Shown here: in pieces, positions 18,773 to 27,766 of the stretch
Layout of the letters: each line of letters starts with the position of its first letter
Numbering within the stretch: position 1 is the stretch's first letter
Assembly (NCBI GenBank): GCA_002505405.1
Contig: DAVD01000042.1
Coordinates: forward strand, 74,276-126,682
From: Candidatus Poseidonia alphae
Lineage (GTDB): Archaea > Thermoplasmatota > Poseidoniia > Poseidoniales > Poseidoniaceae
DNA length: 52,407 bases
Reading direction: 5' to 3'
Program-made: the position numbers and the translations under genes
Notes under the pieces: generated by a model
Databases searched by the model: none
Told to the model about the DNA's origin: nothing
The model's input: the letters and a program-made list of their open reading frames with translations, nothing else

Positions 18773-20352
18773 CAACTGAAGGATTCAGCGTATTTCTTAA
18801 CTTGATAAGAACCACCAGCAATGTCCACGTCTCCGGTTGTGAGGAAATTACGTGTTCGGTCAATCTTTCCTCCAAGGCCCGTGTGTTCGGTTTTTACTTG
18901 ATGGTAATAATCGTAAACAAGTTGCCCTGATGGGTCTGCGGTTTCGATCCAATCAATGTATGCAGTCGGGGTTGTGATGAGCCATTTGTTGTTCACTACA
19001 TCGACCGGAGCCTCTACGAAGCACGTCTCTAGGGTGACTGAATGGTCTTCACACCAACTTTCTGAGAGAGGCAATTGTATGTTTCCCCATGCGTGGGCTT
19101 CCCAGCCATCATCGGTGAAGTGCGGGTTACCTAGAATTCCAAAAGTGTACCACCCCGGTACGCCCTTAGTCCTTAGAATGCTGAAGTAGGCATTGGTCTG
19201 TTCATCGCAATCACCCAAATTCCCTGCTAGGCATGCTGGCCCACTTCGAGCGGTAACTGGGGCCTCCTTATCGTACTCAACGAATGCATGAAGATAATCA
19301 AAAGATGCTCTTGAGAAGGCATAGGCATTGTCCGATTTGCCCTCCGGGAGGGAGGATGAGATTTGGTCAGCTGCACTTTTCACGATGGCATCTTGCCCGT
19401 TGATAGCATAACTTGCAGAGCCGCCACGGTCATACCAAAGTTTGGTTCCAAACTCAGATGCTTTCTGACTGTTACGCAATTGGTAATCATCAAAAGTTCC
19501 AGAATTATCAACATTGATCCCCATGGATTTACCAGGTACTATTGATTTGACTCGAGCGTCGTTCCACCAAGTGTAGGAATATGAGGTCACTTGAACGTTA
19601 AATGCATAGGAAGTTGCCTCGTTTGGTCCAAGGTTCATCTTGACCTTGACACACTTGGCAACCGAGCACTCATTGTCGTCTTGGCCAACGCTTGGCCACC
19701 ATATTTCGTGGCCTTCAGACGTTGTAATCCGATTGGAATGTTCCTTAGACGGCATTCCATCAATAGGGACGTTAACGGATTGAGAACCGACGACCATTGT
19801 AATCAATTCAGTTTTTTGAATGGTCGTAGGCTCCAAGGAAGGATCGCCGTTAGAATAGTCAAATTGACTCGCCAGACCCATGGCAGAAGTTACAAGGGGA
19901 GGGATCAGAATGGACTCAACAATGTGGCCTTCAACCGCATTGTTTTGCACATCAGCCACCTTAGAAAGGGTGTATGATGCCTCAACGGGGTAGATGTGGT
20001 AGGGAGCCATCGCCGCCTGAAGGTACTCATCGATTCCACCGAATTCACCCAAAACATGTTCCCTTGCCTGTGGTGAAAGCATGACAAAAGCAACCAAAAA
20101 GAGCATGACAACGCTTCTGAATCGGTTCTTGCGGCGCTTCATGATGTTCCGTTTCCGCCCGGAATGAGTTTGAACCAAACCACGCTTAGAGGGTTTCTTA
20201 GCCATCTTGTAGGTCGTGTCTTTCGAACCACGGGAAAATTGCTGCTCAAGACGGTAAGATGAACGGCCACCTTTCGGCAGGACTCTTCCACACGAATAGC
20301 AAATCGTGTCGCTAGGCAGCGTAGTGCTGCGGCAATAAGGGCAACTACCCAT
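18772..20352 (-). CDS. membrane-anchored transglutaminase-like protein with N-terminal zinc ribbon
   Basis: About 526 residues. The N-terminus carries a zinc ribbon (Cys 4, 7, 18, 21: CPYC and CYSC), then a strongly basic stretch (51-79), one membrane helix (about 80-94, VVMLFLVAFVML) and a large outside domain. That domain contains a transglutaminase-like triad: Cys382 in GDCDEQTNAYFS, His420 in WEAHAWGN and Asp467 in AYIDW. Such domains act as peptidases, amidases or cross-linkers. By the positive-inside rule the zinc ribbon is cytoplasmic and the catalytic domain extracellular. The start at 20352 is chosen because it begins right at the ribbon; the open frame continues upstream to 20433. 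It belongs to the run of genes ending in trkA-trkH. Confidence 0.8.
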   Translation of the reverse strand: MGSCPYCRSTTLPSDTICYSCGRVLPKGGRSSYRLEQQFSRGSKDTTYKMAKKPSKRGLVQTHSGRKRNIMKRRKNRFRSVVMLFLVAFVMLSPQAREHVLGEFGGIDEYLQAAMAPYHIYPVEASYTLSKVADVQNNAVEGHIVESILIPPLVTSAMGLASQFDYSNGDPSLEPTTIQKTELITMVVGSQSVNVPIDGMPSKEHSNRITTSEGHEIWWPSVGQDDNECSVAKCVKVKMNLGPNEATSYAFNVQVTSYSYTWWNDARVKSIVPGKSMGINVDNSGTFDDYQLRNSQKASEFGTKLWYDRGGSASYAINGQDAIVKSAADQISSSLPEGKSDNAYAFSRASFDYLHAFVEYDKEAPVTARSGPACLAGNLGDCDEQTNAYFSILRTKGVPGWYTFGILGNPHFTDDGWEAHAWGNIQLPLSESWCEDHSVTLETCFVEAPVDVVNNKWLITTPTAYIDWIETADPSGQLVYDYYHQVKTEHTGLGGKIDRTRNFLTTGDVDIAGGSYQVKKYAESFS

Positions 20353-20474
20353 GTTGTTTTGGCTTCGCTGACGCCGTATAACAATTCCTCCTAAGGGCCC
20401 AAACTCATGTTTCGATGAAAAATGAAGGCTCACAGGGCCCTAATTGTCACCATGCACCCTTAGTGAGCACTTTG

Positions 20475-21272
20475 TTACTCTTCACTGGTTGCGATGGAAT
20501 CATCAGATTTCTGTGGGGCGCCCGTCCGCATAGAAGCGGAGGTCTTTTCACGCGCTTGGTCTGCCCAAATCCTTCTCAAACGACGTCGTCCCTCCCTCGG
20601 TACAGATTCCCAAATCCATGTTTCCGAAGCTGGTGTCACAAGAAGAATGAACGGGAGAATAAACACCCAAACCAGAGGTATGAATACAGCAGAATACACG
20701 GCTACAAGCAGTGCTGAGCGCCAGAAAGTAGACCTTAGGATAGCACCCCATCGCTTATCCTGAAGCATCATGTGTCCGTGCTTAGCAGTGATCAGTGCTT
20801 CTGCCCGTGGGGTGAAAACAGAAATTAAGGCAATATTGAGAAGACCAACCGGCGAAAAAATGTCTTCAAACTCAAACATTCGATACATGAGGACCATGCC
20901 GACCATCCCACCCACGGCGAGGCCTAGAGCCCAACCGCTCGTTGGCTGTGACCCACCCTTTCGTACCCGTTTCCTCCTCAACAAAAAGTGAGTCCCAATG
21001 GAAGCCAATAGAGTGACAAGGAGCAGCGATATTATGTTGAGTCCCGTATAGGCATTGTCATCCATTGCTTGATTGTAATACGGAATAAACAGGGCCCCGT
21101 CTGCTGCAACAGCGTAAAGTCCTCCAAGTACAATGCCCCAAAATACTTGGCTCCAAGCGGTTGGAAGGTCGTAAAAACCAGAATAGCGAGTCATGACACC
21201 CCTCCACCCCAGGGTCATGCCCATGAGAGCACAAAAACTGGACAACTGAAACAAGACGAGTTCAGAAACCAT
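20475..21272 (-). CDS. polytopic membrane protein of unknown function
   Basis: About 265 residues. I do not recognise the family. Hydrophobic segments suggest five or six membrane helices (for example VFWGIVLGGLYAVAADGALF, IISLLLVTLLASIGTHFLL and a C-terminal LLVAVYSAVFIPLVWVF). A basic cytoplasmic loop (LLRRKRVRKGG) lies in the middle. The tail is charged and rich in Arg (RRRLRRIW) and Ser. The ATG at 21272 begins just before the first helix; an ATG at 21341 would add 23 hydrophilic residues. It is the first gene of a four-gene minus-strand run with the transglutaminase-like protein, trkA and trkH, so it may share their function, but there is no direct evidence. Confidence 0.7.
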   Translation of the reverse strand: MVSELVLFQLSSFCALMGMTLGWRGVMTRYSGFYDLPTAWSQVFWGIVLGGLYAVAADGALFIPYYNQAMDDNAYTGLNIISLLLVTLLASIGTHFLLRRKRVRKGGSQPTSGWALGLAVGGMVGMVLMYRMFEFEDIFSPVGLLNIALISVFTPRAEALITAKHGHMMLQDKRWGAILRSTFWRSALLVAVYSAVFIPLVWVFILPFILLVTPASETWIWESVPREGRRRLRRIWADQAREKTSASMRTGAPQKSDDSIATSEE

Positions 21273-21361
21273 GCCCAGCGGTTTACCTCCCCCTTCATCA
21301 AAGCGTTGTTCCTTAACGAGCGAGGCGAGGCATTCAAACACCCCGAGCGTCTCAGCGGATT

Positions 21362-22615
21362 ATGGCCAGACTTCTTTTGTTCGGAGGAAAGGGTGGAGTT
21401 GGAAAAACAACCACTTCCGCAGCTACAGCAATATGGCTGGCAGATGCTGGTTTGCGAGTCCTTCTCGTATCAAGTGACCCCGCTCACTCTACATCGGATT
21501 CCCTCGGTGTACCGCTCGGACCTGTCCCTACCGAGGTTGAAGGAGTCCCCGGGCTCTTCGGCTTGGAAATGGACCCTGAAGCCAAATTATCAGCGCTCTT
21601 GCCTAAATTTGGTGAAGCCATGAACAACATGGGTGGCTCTGGACTTGGTGGAATGAGCATGATGTTTGACACCGGTGCAAAGGATGAATTTGACGAGATC
21701 AAATCTGACGTGAAGACGTCCGACATGATCCTCCCTGGACTGGATGAGGCACTTGCCTTTGATGAATTATTGAAACATATGGAGAATCCAACTTGGGATG
21801 TCGTGGTTTTTGATACCGCACCAACCGGCCATACGCTTCGCTTCTTGTCCCTACCTGAATTGATTGAATCATGGTCGGGCCGCCTTCTTCGCCTCATGCG
21901 AGTATCCGGAGGCATACGTTCAATGCTCTTTGGGAGAAAAGAAAGCGAATCAATGAAAGAGGAATTGGAACGGTTCCGACGTCGAGTGCTTCATGTTCGG
22001 AGGGTTATGAGCGACCCTGCGACAACGGCATTTACGCTTGTTACTATCCCTGAACGCATGGGTGTTAATGAGACGGTCCGGGCTTACGACTCATTGGTTG
22101 AATTCAATTTGCCGATTGGCGGATGCCTTGTGAACAGAGTAACTCCAGAATTTGACCATCCCTTCTTGGCCAAACGAAGGACCCAAGAACTTGAGCGAAT
22201 CGAAGAACTCAAATCCACCCTGAAAGATGTCAATATTGGATCGATTGAACTCGCCGACCAAGAAGTGGTCGGGATTGAAGCGCTTCGTTCAATTGGAACC
22301 TTACTGTACGGAGCGACCCATTCACTTCCAGAAACCATCGGTCCGCATCAAATAGGTTCGGTCCTCAAACATGAGGTTCACCGAGGAATGATCTCAGAAC
22401 TGCAAGAAGACCTTGAGAAAGTTCACCTGCACTTCCCGGGACTGAATCGCGAAGAGATGAGTTTACGAAGCGAACAAGGAATACTGTTCGTTGGACTCAA
22501 CGGCAGGGAACAAGAAATCCCAACACACAGTTATGTCAAGTCGAGCCAAGTTAAGGCGTCCCTCAACGATGATGTACTGTCTCTCGACATTCCTCGTTCC
22601 GATTCACCTGCTTGA
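21362..22615 (+). CDS. ArsA/Get3-family ATPase
   Basis: Deviant-Walker-A SIMIBI ATPase of 417 residues. GGKGGVGKTTTSAATA at residues 8-23 is the signature P-loop of the ArsA/Get3 group, followed by SSDPAHSTSDSLG (switch I) and VFDTAPTGHTLRFLSLPE (switch II, typical of Get3/TRC40). Archaeal members are thought to target tail-anchored membrane proteins; arsenite-pump function is less likely because no ArsB-type partner is nearby. The next gene encodes SRP54, so two membrane-targeting GTPase/ATPase genes lie together. No Shine-Dalgarno is visible upstream of the ATG, compatible with a leaderless transcript. Confidence 0.92.
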   Translation: MARLLLFGGKGGVGKTTTSAATAIWLADAGLRVLLVSSDPAHSTSDSLGVPLGPVPTEVEGVPGLFGLEMDPEAKLSALLPKFGEAMNNMGGSGLGGMSMMFDTGAKDEFDEIKSDVKTSDMILPGLDEALAFDELLKHMENPTWDVVVFDTAPTGHTLRFLSLPELIESWSGRLLRLMRVSGGIRSMLFGRKESESMKEELERFRRRVLHVRRVMSDPATTAFTLVTIPERMGVNETVRAYDSLVEFNLPIGGCLVNRVTPEFDHPFLAKRRTQELERIEELKSTLKDVNIGSIELADQEVVGIEALRSIGTLLYGATHSLPETIGPHQIGSVLKHEVHRGMISELQEDLEKVHLHFPGLNREEMSLRSEQGILFVGLNGREQEIPTHSYVKSSQVKASLNDDVLSLDIPRSDSPA

Positions 22616-22653
22616 AGCAGTGGGTTCAAAGGGGGAAACCTCAACGCCTAATC

Positions 22654-24024
22654 ATGGCTCTTGAAGGCTTATCCCGAGGCATCTTCCGTTCCTTGGGCTT
22701 CCTCAAGAACAAGAGGAAACTTGACGAGGAAGAATTGCGAGAAATGACCCGCAGTTTGCGAAGGGCCCTGCAAGAAGCAGATTTTAACATTCGTCAGACA
22801 AAGGAGATTGTAGACAGGCTTGAATCACGACTCCGAGAAGAAGAACCGCGTGTTGGATTGACCATGCAGACCCACGCCATGAACATCCTCTACACGGAAC
22901 TCGTACGAATCCTCGGCCCCGCTCTTGAATTCCAACCAAGAGGAGCCACCCTTCTGTTGGTTGGGCTCTACGGGCAAGGAAAAACCACAACCACTGCAAA
23001 ACTTGCTGAATGGTACCGAAAGAAACACGGCCTGCGAGTGGCTGTCATCGAAGCCGACGTACACCGACCAGGAGCATACGCTCAACTGTCCCAACTTCTA
23101 GAGGACTCAACGGTTCAAGTGTACGGCGAACCCGACACCAAGGACGCCGTCACCATTGTCAGAAATGGATTGAAGGAGTGTGCTGCTGCTGATCTCGTCA
23201 TCGTCGATACCGCTGGACGTCACCAACTCGATGATGAATTGGTTGTTGAATTGGAAAACATCGCCTCACTCACCAGGGCCACCGACCGCTGGTTGGTCAT
23301 TGATGCCCAAGTTGGTCAAGCAGCAGGACCTGTTGCTGCTTCGTTTCACAATCTCGCTGGAGTCACCGGCATTGTCATTACCAAGCTTGACGGTACCGCT
23401 CGTGGCGGTGGCGCACTCTCTGCAGTTGCAGCAACCGGTGCACCCATTGTCCACATTGGTGTTGGTGAACGGATTCAAGATTTGGAGAAATTCGAATCGG
23501 ATCGTTTCATCTCAAGACTGCTCGGTATGGGCGACATTCAGGGACTGATTGACCTTGCCCCAGAAGACATGGACCAAGAGGAAGCCATGCGGCTTACTCA
23601 ACGCTTGATGAGCGGACGATTTACGCTTAACGACATGTACAAGCAGATGGAAATGATGTCGAAAGTTGGAACCATTGACAAGTTAATGTCGTTCCTACCC
23701 GGGAGCATGCTTGGGGGAATGGGGGCTATGTCAAAAGGACAAAAAGAAGCCATGCAAGGGAACCTTGACCGCTATAGAACCATCATGGACTCGATGACGG
23801 CTTGGGAAAAGAACGAACCAGCAAAGATCAAATCAGACCGCATTCGACGAATAGCGCGAGGCTCTGGAGTTCGAGAAAAAGATGTCAGAGAATTAATCGG
23901 TCAGTGGAACCGTTCCCGAAAGATGATGAAGGGGATGGGGGGCAATCGCAAACTCAACAAGCAAATGCGCAAGATGATGAAGGATGGCGAAATGGACATG
24001 GACCCGTCTTCATTCGGCATGTGA
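22654..24024 (+). CDS. srp54: signal recognition particle GTPase SRP54
   Basis: SRP54 (Ffh) binds signal sequences and 7S RNA and delivers ribosomes to FtsY. Seen in order: the N helical bundle beginning ALEGLSRGIFRSL, the G domain with GLYGQGKTTTTAKLAEW (G1), ADVHRPGAY, DTAGRHQLDDEL (G3) and ITKLDGTARGGGALS (G4), and a methionine-rich M domain from about residue 310 (MSGRFTLNDMYKQMEMM, MMKGMGG, MRKMMKDG). Length is typical for the family. The open frame starts earlier at a TTG (22612) overlapping the arsA/get3 stop, but the ATG at 22654 gives the standard N-terminus. Confidence 0.97.
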   Translation: MALEGLSRGIFRSLGFLKNKRKLDEEELREMTRSLRRALQEADFNIRQTKEIVDRLESRLREEEPRVGLTMQTHAMNILYTELVRILGPALEFQPRGATLLLVGLYGQGKTTTTAKLAEWYRKKHGLRVAVIEADVHRPGAYAQLSQLLEDSTVQVYGEPDTKDAVTIVRNGLKECAAADLVIVDTAGRHQLDDELVVELENIASLTRATDRWLVIDAQVGQAAGPVAASFHNLAGVTGIVITKLDGTARGGGALSAVAATGAPIVHIGVGERIQDLEKFESDRFISRLLGMGDIQGLIDLAPEDMDQEEAMRLTQRLMSGRFTLNDMYKQMEMMSKVGTIDKLMSFLPGSMLGGMGAMSKGQKEAMQGNLDRYRTIMDSMTAWEKNEPAKIKSDRIRRIARGSGVREKDVRELIGQWNRSRKMMKGMGGNRKLNKQMRKMMKDGEMDMDPSSFGM

Positions 24025-24053
24025 CGGCCAATAACAATTGAGGACCGGCTCAA

Positions 24054-24929
24054 TTATCGACGGTCGTATTTATTCGGCTGAGGTTCTGAAGGCAAGACTG
24101 CGAATATAAACATTGCAAAAGACCCAACATATGGAATCACCATAAGAAGGATCCACCAGCCTGAATTTCCCGTGTCTTGAATTCGACGAATCATGAGGCT
24201 CAACAGGGGTATCAAAAAAACCATCGCTCCACAGAAGAGACCAAAGAGTAGATCCTCATCAAAACCATCGCCCCATAACACAACGGTGAACCCCAATACC
24301 ATGGAAAACCCAACGATATAGAAAAGATAGCCAAACCAAAACTCACTTCGTTGTGCCCTTCCATTCCCTGACCAATTCGAGAGCGTATTGATCACAGCCT
24401 GGGCCGGGTTAACCATCTTCTGATGAACATAAGGATTGTAATATTGGCCACCCTGCATCTGCATGCCTACCATCGGATTTTGTGGATCGACAAAAACTTG
24501 AGCACCTGTGTGCATGGGGGCTTGTTGGTTGACCGTTCCCATGATCTGTGCTTGAGGAGGTTGTGTGGGCGGTGCGGATGGCTTCGTATCGCGAAGAACA
24601 GCGCCAACGATAGCACTTACTGAAGGAGGAGGAGGAATGTTTTCTGCCGTGGCCTCACCAATGTGTTCTGCGCAGTAGGGTTTTTCCCCGGGTTTACGAG
24701 ATTCGCGGAAAAACGATTCACAATTGTTACAAAAAAATGTTTCGCAGCCTTCCTTGAAACAGAACAAACCCGGATTGTTCACTGCATCAATGGGAGTTTT
24801 ACACATGCTGCATATTTCGTTGCTAGCAGCGGAATTGATGATGATGTCGCCCGTTGTTGGACCAATGGCGTTGTGACCGACCTGTACGGAATCCGTGAGA
24901 TTCACCCCTGGCCCGTCGCTCGGTGTCAT
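24054..24929 (-). CDS. DUF805 membrane protein with N-terminal RING/B-box-like zinc site
   Basis: The C-terminal part (about residues 180-291) is a DUF805 membrane domain: GRAQRSEFWFGYLFY, four hydrophobic helices, the conserved RRIQDTGNSGWW and a final LPSEPQPNKYDR. The N-terminal part holds eight candidate zinc ligands, Cys40, 43, 57, 62, 67, 70, 86 and His89, spaced like a binuclear treble-clef/RING-type finger (CSMC, CFKEGC, CNNC, CAEH). A Pro/Gln-rich linker joins them. DUF805 has no settled function. I do not know this fusion from elsewhere. A TTTGATAAAG sequence lies about 25 bases upstream of the ATG and could be a TATA-like element. Confidence 0.8.
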   Translation of the reverse strand: MTPSDGPGVNLTDSVQVGHNAIGPTTGDIIINSAASNEICSMCKTPIDAVNNPGLFCFKEGCETFFCNNCESFFRESRKPGEKPYCAEHIGEATAENIPPPPSVSAIVGAVLRDTKPSAPPTQPPQAQIMGTVNQQAPMHTGAQVFVDPQNPMVGMQMQGGQYYNPYVHQKMVNPAQAVINTLSNWSGNGRAQRSEFWFGYLFYIVGFSMVLGFTVVLWGDGFDEDLLFGLFCGAMVFLIPLLSLMIRRIQDTGNSGWWILLMVIPYVGSFAMFIFAVLPSEPQPNKYDRR

Positions 24930-24990
24930 ATTTATCCCAATGCGACGTTCTTTATCAAACTCTCACCGTTCACCGCTTCTGCAATACCCT

Positions 24991-25244
24991 TTACTCTTCA
25001 GAATTCGTTGGTCCTTCTCTCCGTTGAAACCGTTGAGGAATGATCTTTCTGCGCAACCGTTCCATCAGGCTCCTGCCGGCCAGCAATCCGCGATAGCAAA
25101 CAGTGATTCGCCAGTCACAATCAACACTGTCGCCGCAACAGCGCTTTCAGAGCCATTCAGTGAAGTAAACGGTATCGCGAAAAGGGCAGCATAAGGTGCA
25201 CACGATAGAATCATGAAAAGAAGACCCAACTGTTTGTGTTCCAT
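24991..25244 (-). pseudogene. small two-helix membrane protein, interrupted by a one-base frameshift
   Basis: From the ATG at 25244 the frame encodes two hydrophobic helices (QLGLLFMILSCAPYAALFAI and AVAATVLIVTGESLFAIA), then leaves the expected pattern and stops at 25065. In the neighbouring frame the coding pattern resumes at once with LLAGRSLMERLRRKIIPQRF and runs to a TAA at 24991. Joined through one missing base near 25090, the product of about 84 residues resembles the small transporter-suffix-domain proteins, which have two helices followed by a GK/GR and basic tail. Either a recent mutation or a sequencing/assembly error explains this. It follows proS on the same strand. Confidence 0.5.
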
Positions 25245-25295
25245 ATCCAAGCACCGCTGTTCAACCAACTGAGGTTCAGAACCAAACGACTGTAT

Positions 25296-26819
25296 TCAGT
25301 ACGTCTTTGCAAGAAGTACGCGACGAACGGTTGGTTCCCCAGTCATGTGACACGGCCGAGGTTCTTCGTAAGGTTCCGTTGCATCGCCAAGGAAGGCAAA
25401 TCCAGTGGTTCTTTCAATAGCTTCAGCATGGGCATCGGTTCCATCAAAAGCCAATTCGTAGATGTGGCCGTCCTTGACCTCACCGTTCATGACCCATTCC
25501 CCGTCATGGTGCTCAAATTCAGGCAATGGTTGAACAACATCGCCCATATGTTGAGAGGCTCGTGAACGAAGTTCATCACTGATTTCACCAAGAACTCGAT
25601 AACATTCATCGACGATCGCATCCATTGCAAGTGGTTCCTTACCTCCGGTCCTGCGAGCCGCAAATGCCGTTCCTTGAGCAATGTCTCTTGGCCCAATATC
25701 AAGACGCAAAGGCACTCCTTTGATTTCCCAATCGTAGTACTTCTGTCCGGGATGAATATCCCTGTCATCAACCTTGACTCGCAAACCACGAGAACGAAGG
25801 GTTCCTGCAAGTTCGTGGGCGACCGCTACCGTATCGACTTCTGCATTTTTGCGGATCATTGGGCAGATAACAACCTGGAACGGAGCCACTGCAGGCGGCA
25901 TAATGAGGCCATTCTCGTCACCGTGCATTCCGACCACCGCACCGAGCAATCGCTCGGACATACCGTACGTGGTTTGGTGACAGTAGGATTGTTTGGCTTC
26001 CTTATTTTCGTATTTCAGGTCAAAGGCCTTGGCCCATTGGTCCTGATAATGGTGGCATGAGGCTACTTGTAAGGTTCGACCGTTGGGCATAACGGCGTCA
26101 ATTCCAATGGTATACCAAGCACCAGGGAAGGTATCCCAAAGTGGGCGCTTCGCTTTGATGATCGGGAGGCAGAGGTCATGCATGATCTTGTCAACAATTT
26201 CCAAATCTTGCTTGATTTGATTGGATGCATCTTCCTCATCAGCATGCGCTGTGTGTGCCTCGAAAAAGTGAATTTCGCGCACACGAATGAAGGACCGAGT
26301 TTGTTTTGTTTCGTATCTGAACGTGTTGACCATTTGATAGACCTTGAGTGGTAGGTCTTTGTGAGACCGAATCCATAGGGGGAACATGGTGTACATGGCG
26401 GTTTCAGAGGTAGGACGCAAAAACATTGGAATATCCAATTCGTTATCACCGGCATGCTTTACCCAGTAGACTTCTTTTTTGAATCCACCTTCTTCGTCTT
26501 CATCCCGCAGGTCATCGGGGTCAACGCCTTCTTCACGGGCCCGCTTAAGCCGAGCCACCAATGCATTCTCTTTTTCAAGAAGGACTTCTGGAATCAACAA
26601 CGGGAAATTGACCTCTTCGTGTCCCGTGCGTTCCATCTCTGTATGCGTCAAGGAATCAATGAGTTTCATGGTTTTCCAGCCATAAGGTCTCCAAACGTCC
26701 ATTCCTTTGATTGGATATCGTTTATCGACCAGTTCCGCTGCTTCAACAATGAACGGATACCATTCATTGAAATTTTCGCTTTTCGAAGGAATACCTCGCT
26801 TCGCTTTACCGTGGCCCAT
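25296..26819 (-). CDS. proS: prolyl-tRNA synthetase (archaeal/eukaryotic type)
   Basis: Charges tRNA-Pro. The 507-residue protein matches the archaeal/eukaryotic ProRS without the bacterial editing insertion. Seen: FNEWYPFIVEAAELVDKRYPIKGMDVW-type N-terminus, class II motif 2 region with RPTSETAMYTMF and TKQTRSFIRVREI, FFEAHTAH, motif 3 region HGDENGLIMPPAVAPFQ, and an anticodon-binding domain (QVVICPMI onward). A C-terminal domain ends in Tyr (LAKTY), as is usual for this type. It is preceded closely by a small membrane-protein gene (25 bases). Confidence 0.97.
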   Translation of the reverse strand: MGHGKAKRGIPSKSENFNEWYPFIVEAAELVDKRYPIKGMDVWRPYGWKTMKLIDSLTHTEMERTGHEEVNFPLLIPEVLLEKENALVARLKRAREEGVDPDDLRDEDEEGGFKKEVYWVKHAGDNELDIPMFLRPTSETAMYTMFPLWIRSHKDLPLKVYQMVNTFRYETKQTRSFIRVREIHFFEAHTAHADEEDASNQIKQDLEIVDKIMHDLCLPIIKAKRPLWDTFPGAWYTIGIDAVMPNGRTLQVASCHHYQDQWAKAFDLKYENKEAKQSYCHQTTYGMSERLLGAVVGMHGDENGLIMPPAVAPFQVVICPMIRKNAEVDTVAVAHELAGTLRSRGLRVKVDDRDIHPGQKYYDWEIKGVPLRLDIGPRDIAQGTAFAARRTGGKEPLAMDAIVDECYRVLGEISDELRSRASQHMGDVVQPLPEFEHHDGEWVMNGEVKDGHIYELAFDGTDAHAEAIERTTGFAFLGDATEPYEEPRPCHMTGEPTVRRVLLAKTY

Positions 26820-26844
26820 GGTTTGCGGGCTGGCTTAACTCACA

Positions 26845-27117
26845 TCAAGATGACGGCTCAATAGGGTTCTGATGTGATGACTTTCCGCCAGCAACGAGGA
26901 CCGCAAGAGCGGCTCCACACCATACGATTTCAAGAACCAAAAACGCCCATTCACTGATAAGAAATGCCCGAACTGCAAGAAGACCTGAACCAAATGCCAT
27001 CAGCCACAGATATACCGGTTCTTTGCTGTGGAGTACATCTCGCGTCTCCAAAAGAAAGGCAAGCAGAATACTGGCCATACCAACGTATGCGATGGCTTCA
27101 CTCAACAGCGTAAACAA
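26845..27117 (-). CDS. small CBU_0592-like three-helix membrane protein
   Basis: About 90 residues with three hydrophobic segments (AIAYVGMASILLAFLLE, YLWLMAFGSGLLAVRAFL, AFLVLEIVWCGAALAVLVAG). The pattern of an IGY-like start, a small-residue second helix and an EIVW third helix resembles CBU_0592-type membrane proteins, whose function is unknown. The TTG at 27117 is preferred: the upstream gene ends in GGAAGTGA, which can serve as Shine-Dalgarno, followed by CCG and T before the TTG. A TTG at 27147 would overlap the upstream gene by 26 bases. Confidence 0.6.
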   Translation of the reverse strand: MFTLLSEAIAYVGMASILLAFLLETRDVLHSKEPVYLWLMAFGSGLLAVRAFLISEWAFLVLEIVWCGAALAVLVAGGKSSHQNPIEPSS

Positions 27118-27121
27118 ACGG

Positions 27122-27766
27122 TCACTTCCGGCCGCTAAAATACACAACGAGAATTACTGAAGCGATGATGGCGACCATATCCGGTATTCCAAAACTACCG
27201 TCAAGAACGGTGAGGCTCCATGCGTTTCCGTTCGTGATCTCATGAACTGAGGCCCAATTAAGACGATTGTATCCCTCACTGGGGCAGAGGTCGTTCGGGT
27301 CGCACAAGCTTCCAAAAAGGTATCCAAATACGCCAAAAAGATTCAGAACGCTCACTCCCAAGAGCGTGAGGGAGAACCAAGGGCGACGGGTTCGGGCAGG
27401 TTGAGAAAGAGGAGGCATATCAAGAACCGGCAATGGGGCTTGAATTGCAGGAACTTCAGATTCGATGACTTCGATCAGCATATCTGTTGGCGGAGCAACC
27501 TCGGTAATGCCAGGAGTGGATGACGGGTTAATATCCCGTGCCTTAACGGGCTGGACTGGTGCGATTTTGATACCGTAAATACGGTCTGCAAGACTGACAA
27601 GAGTCGGATCATCTGCGATATCAGCGGGGTCAAGTTCTCCATCAAGGAGTTGTTGAAGCCGTTCACTCGTCGTTGCCATTCTGCCGCCTCCGTTGTATCT
27701 GCGTGAACGCTTCCCTTCAAGAAGCCTCCTTAGAAGAAATTCAGCCCTTTCAAGATGAAACTTCAT
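27122..27766 (-). CDS. two-helix membrane protein, unknown function
   Basis: About 214 residues, not recognised. The N-terminal part is cytoplasmic-looking and charged, with a helical segment (MATTSERLQQLLDGELDPAD), then a Pro-rich linker (APLPVLDMPPLSQPARTRR). Two hydrophobic helices follow (WFSLTLLGVSVLNLFGVFGYLF and DMVAIIASVILVVYFSG) with a short Cys-containing loop between them. The ATG at 27766 overlaps the stop of the upstream gene as ATGA, which supports coupled translation. An internal ATG at 27679 would remove 29 Arg/Lys-rich residues and is a possible alternative. Confidence 0.6.
   Translation of the reverse strand: MKFHLERAEFLLRRLLEGKRSRRYNGGGRMATTSERLQQLLDGELDPADIADDPTLVSLADRIYGIKIAPVQPVKARDINPSSTPGITEVAPPTDMLIEVIESEVPAIQAPLPVLDMPPLSQPARTRRPWFSLTLLGVSVLNLFGVFGYLFGSLCDPNDLCPSEGYNRLNWASVHEITNGNAWSLTVLDGSFGIPDMVAIIASVILVVYFSGRK

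Noticed and set aside
24663..25043. A 126-codon plus-strand open frame across the proS-DUF805 gap
   Set aside because: Antisense to the DUF805 gene start and the frameshifted small gene; no recognisable product.
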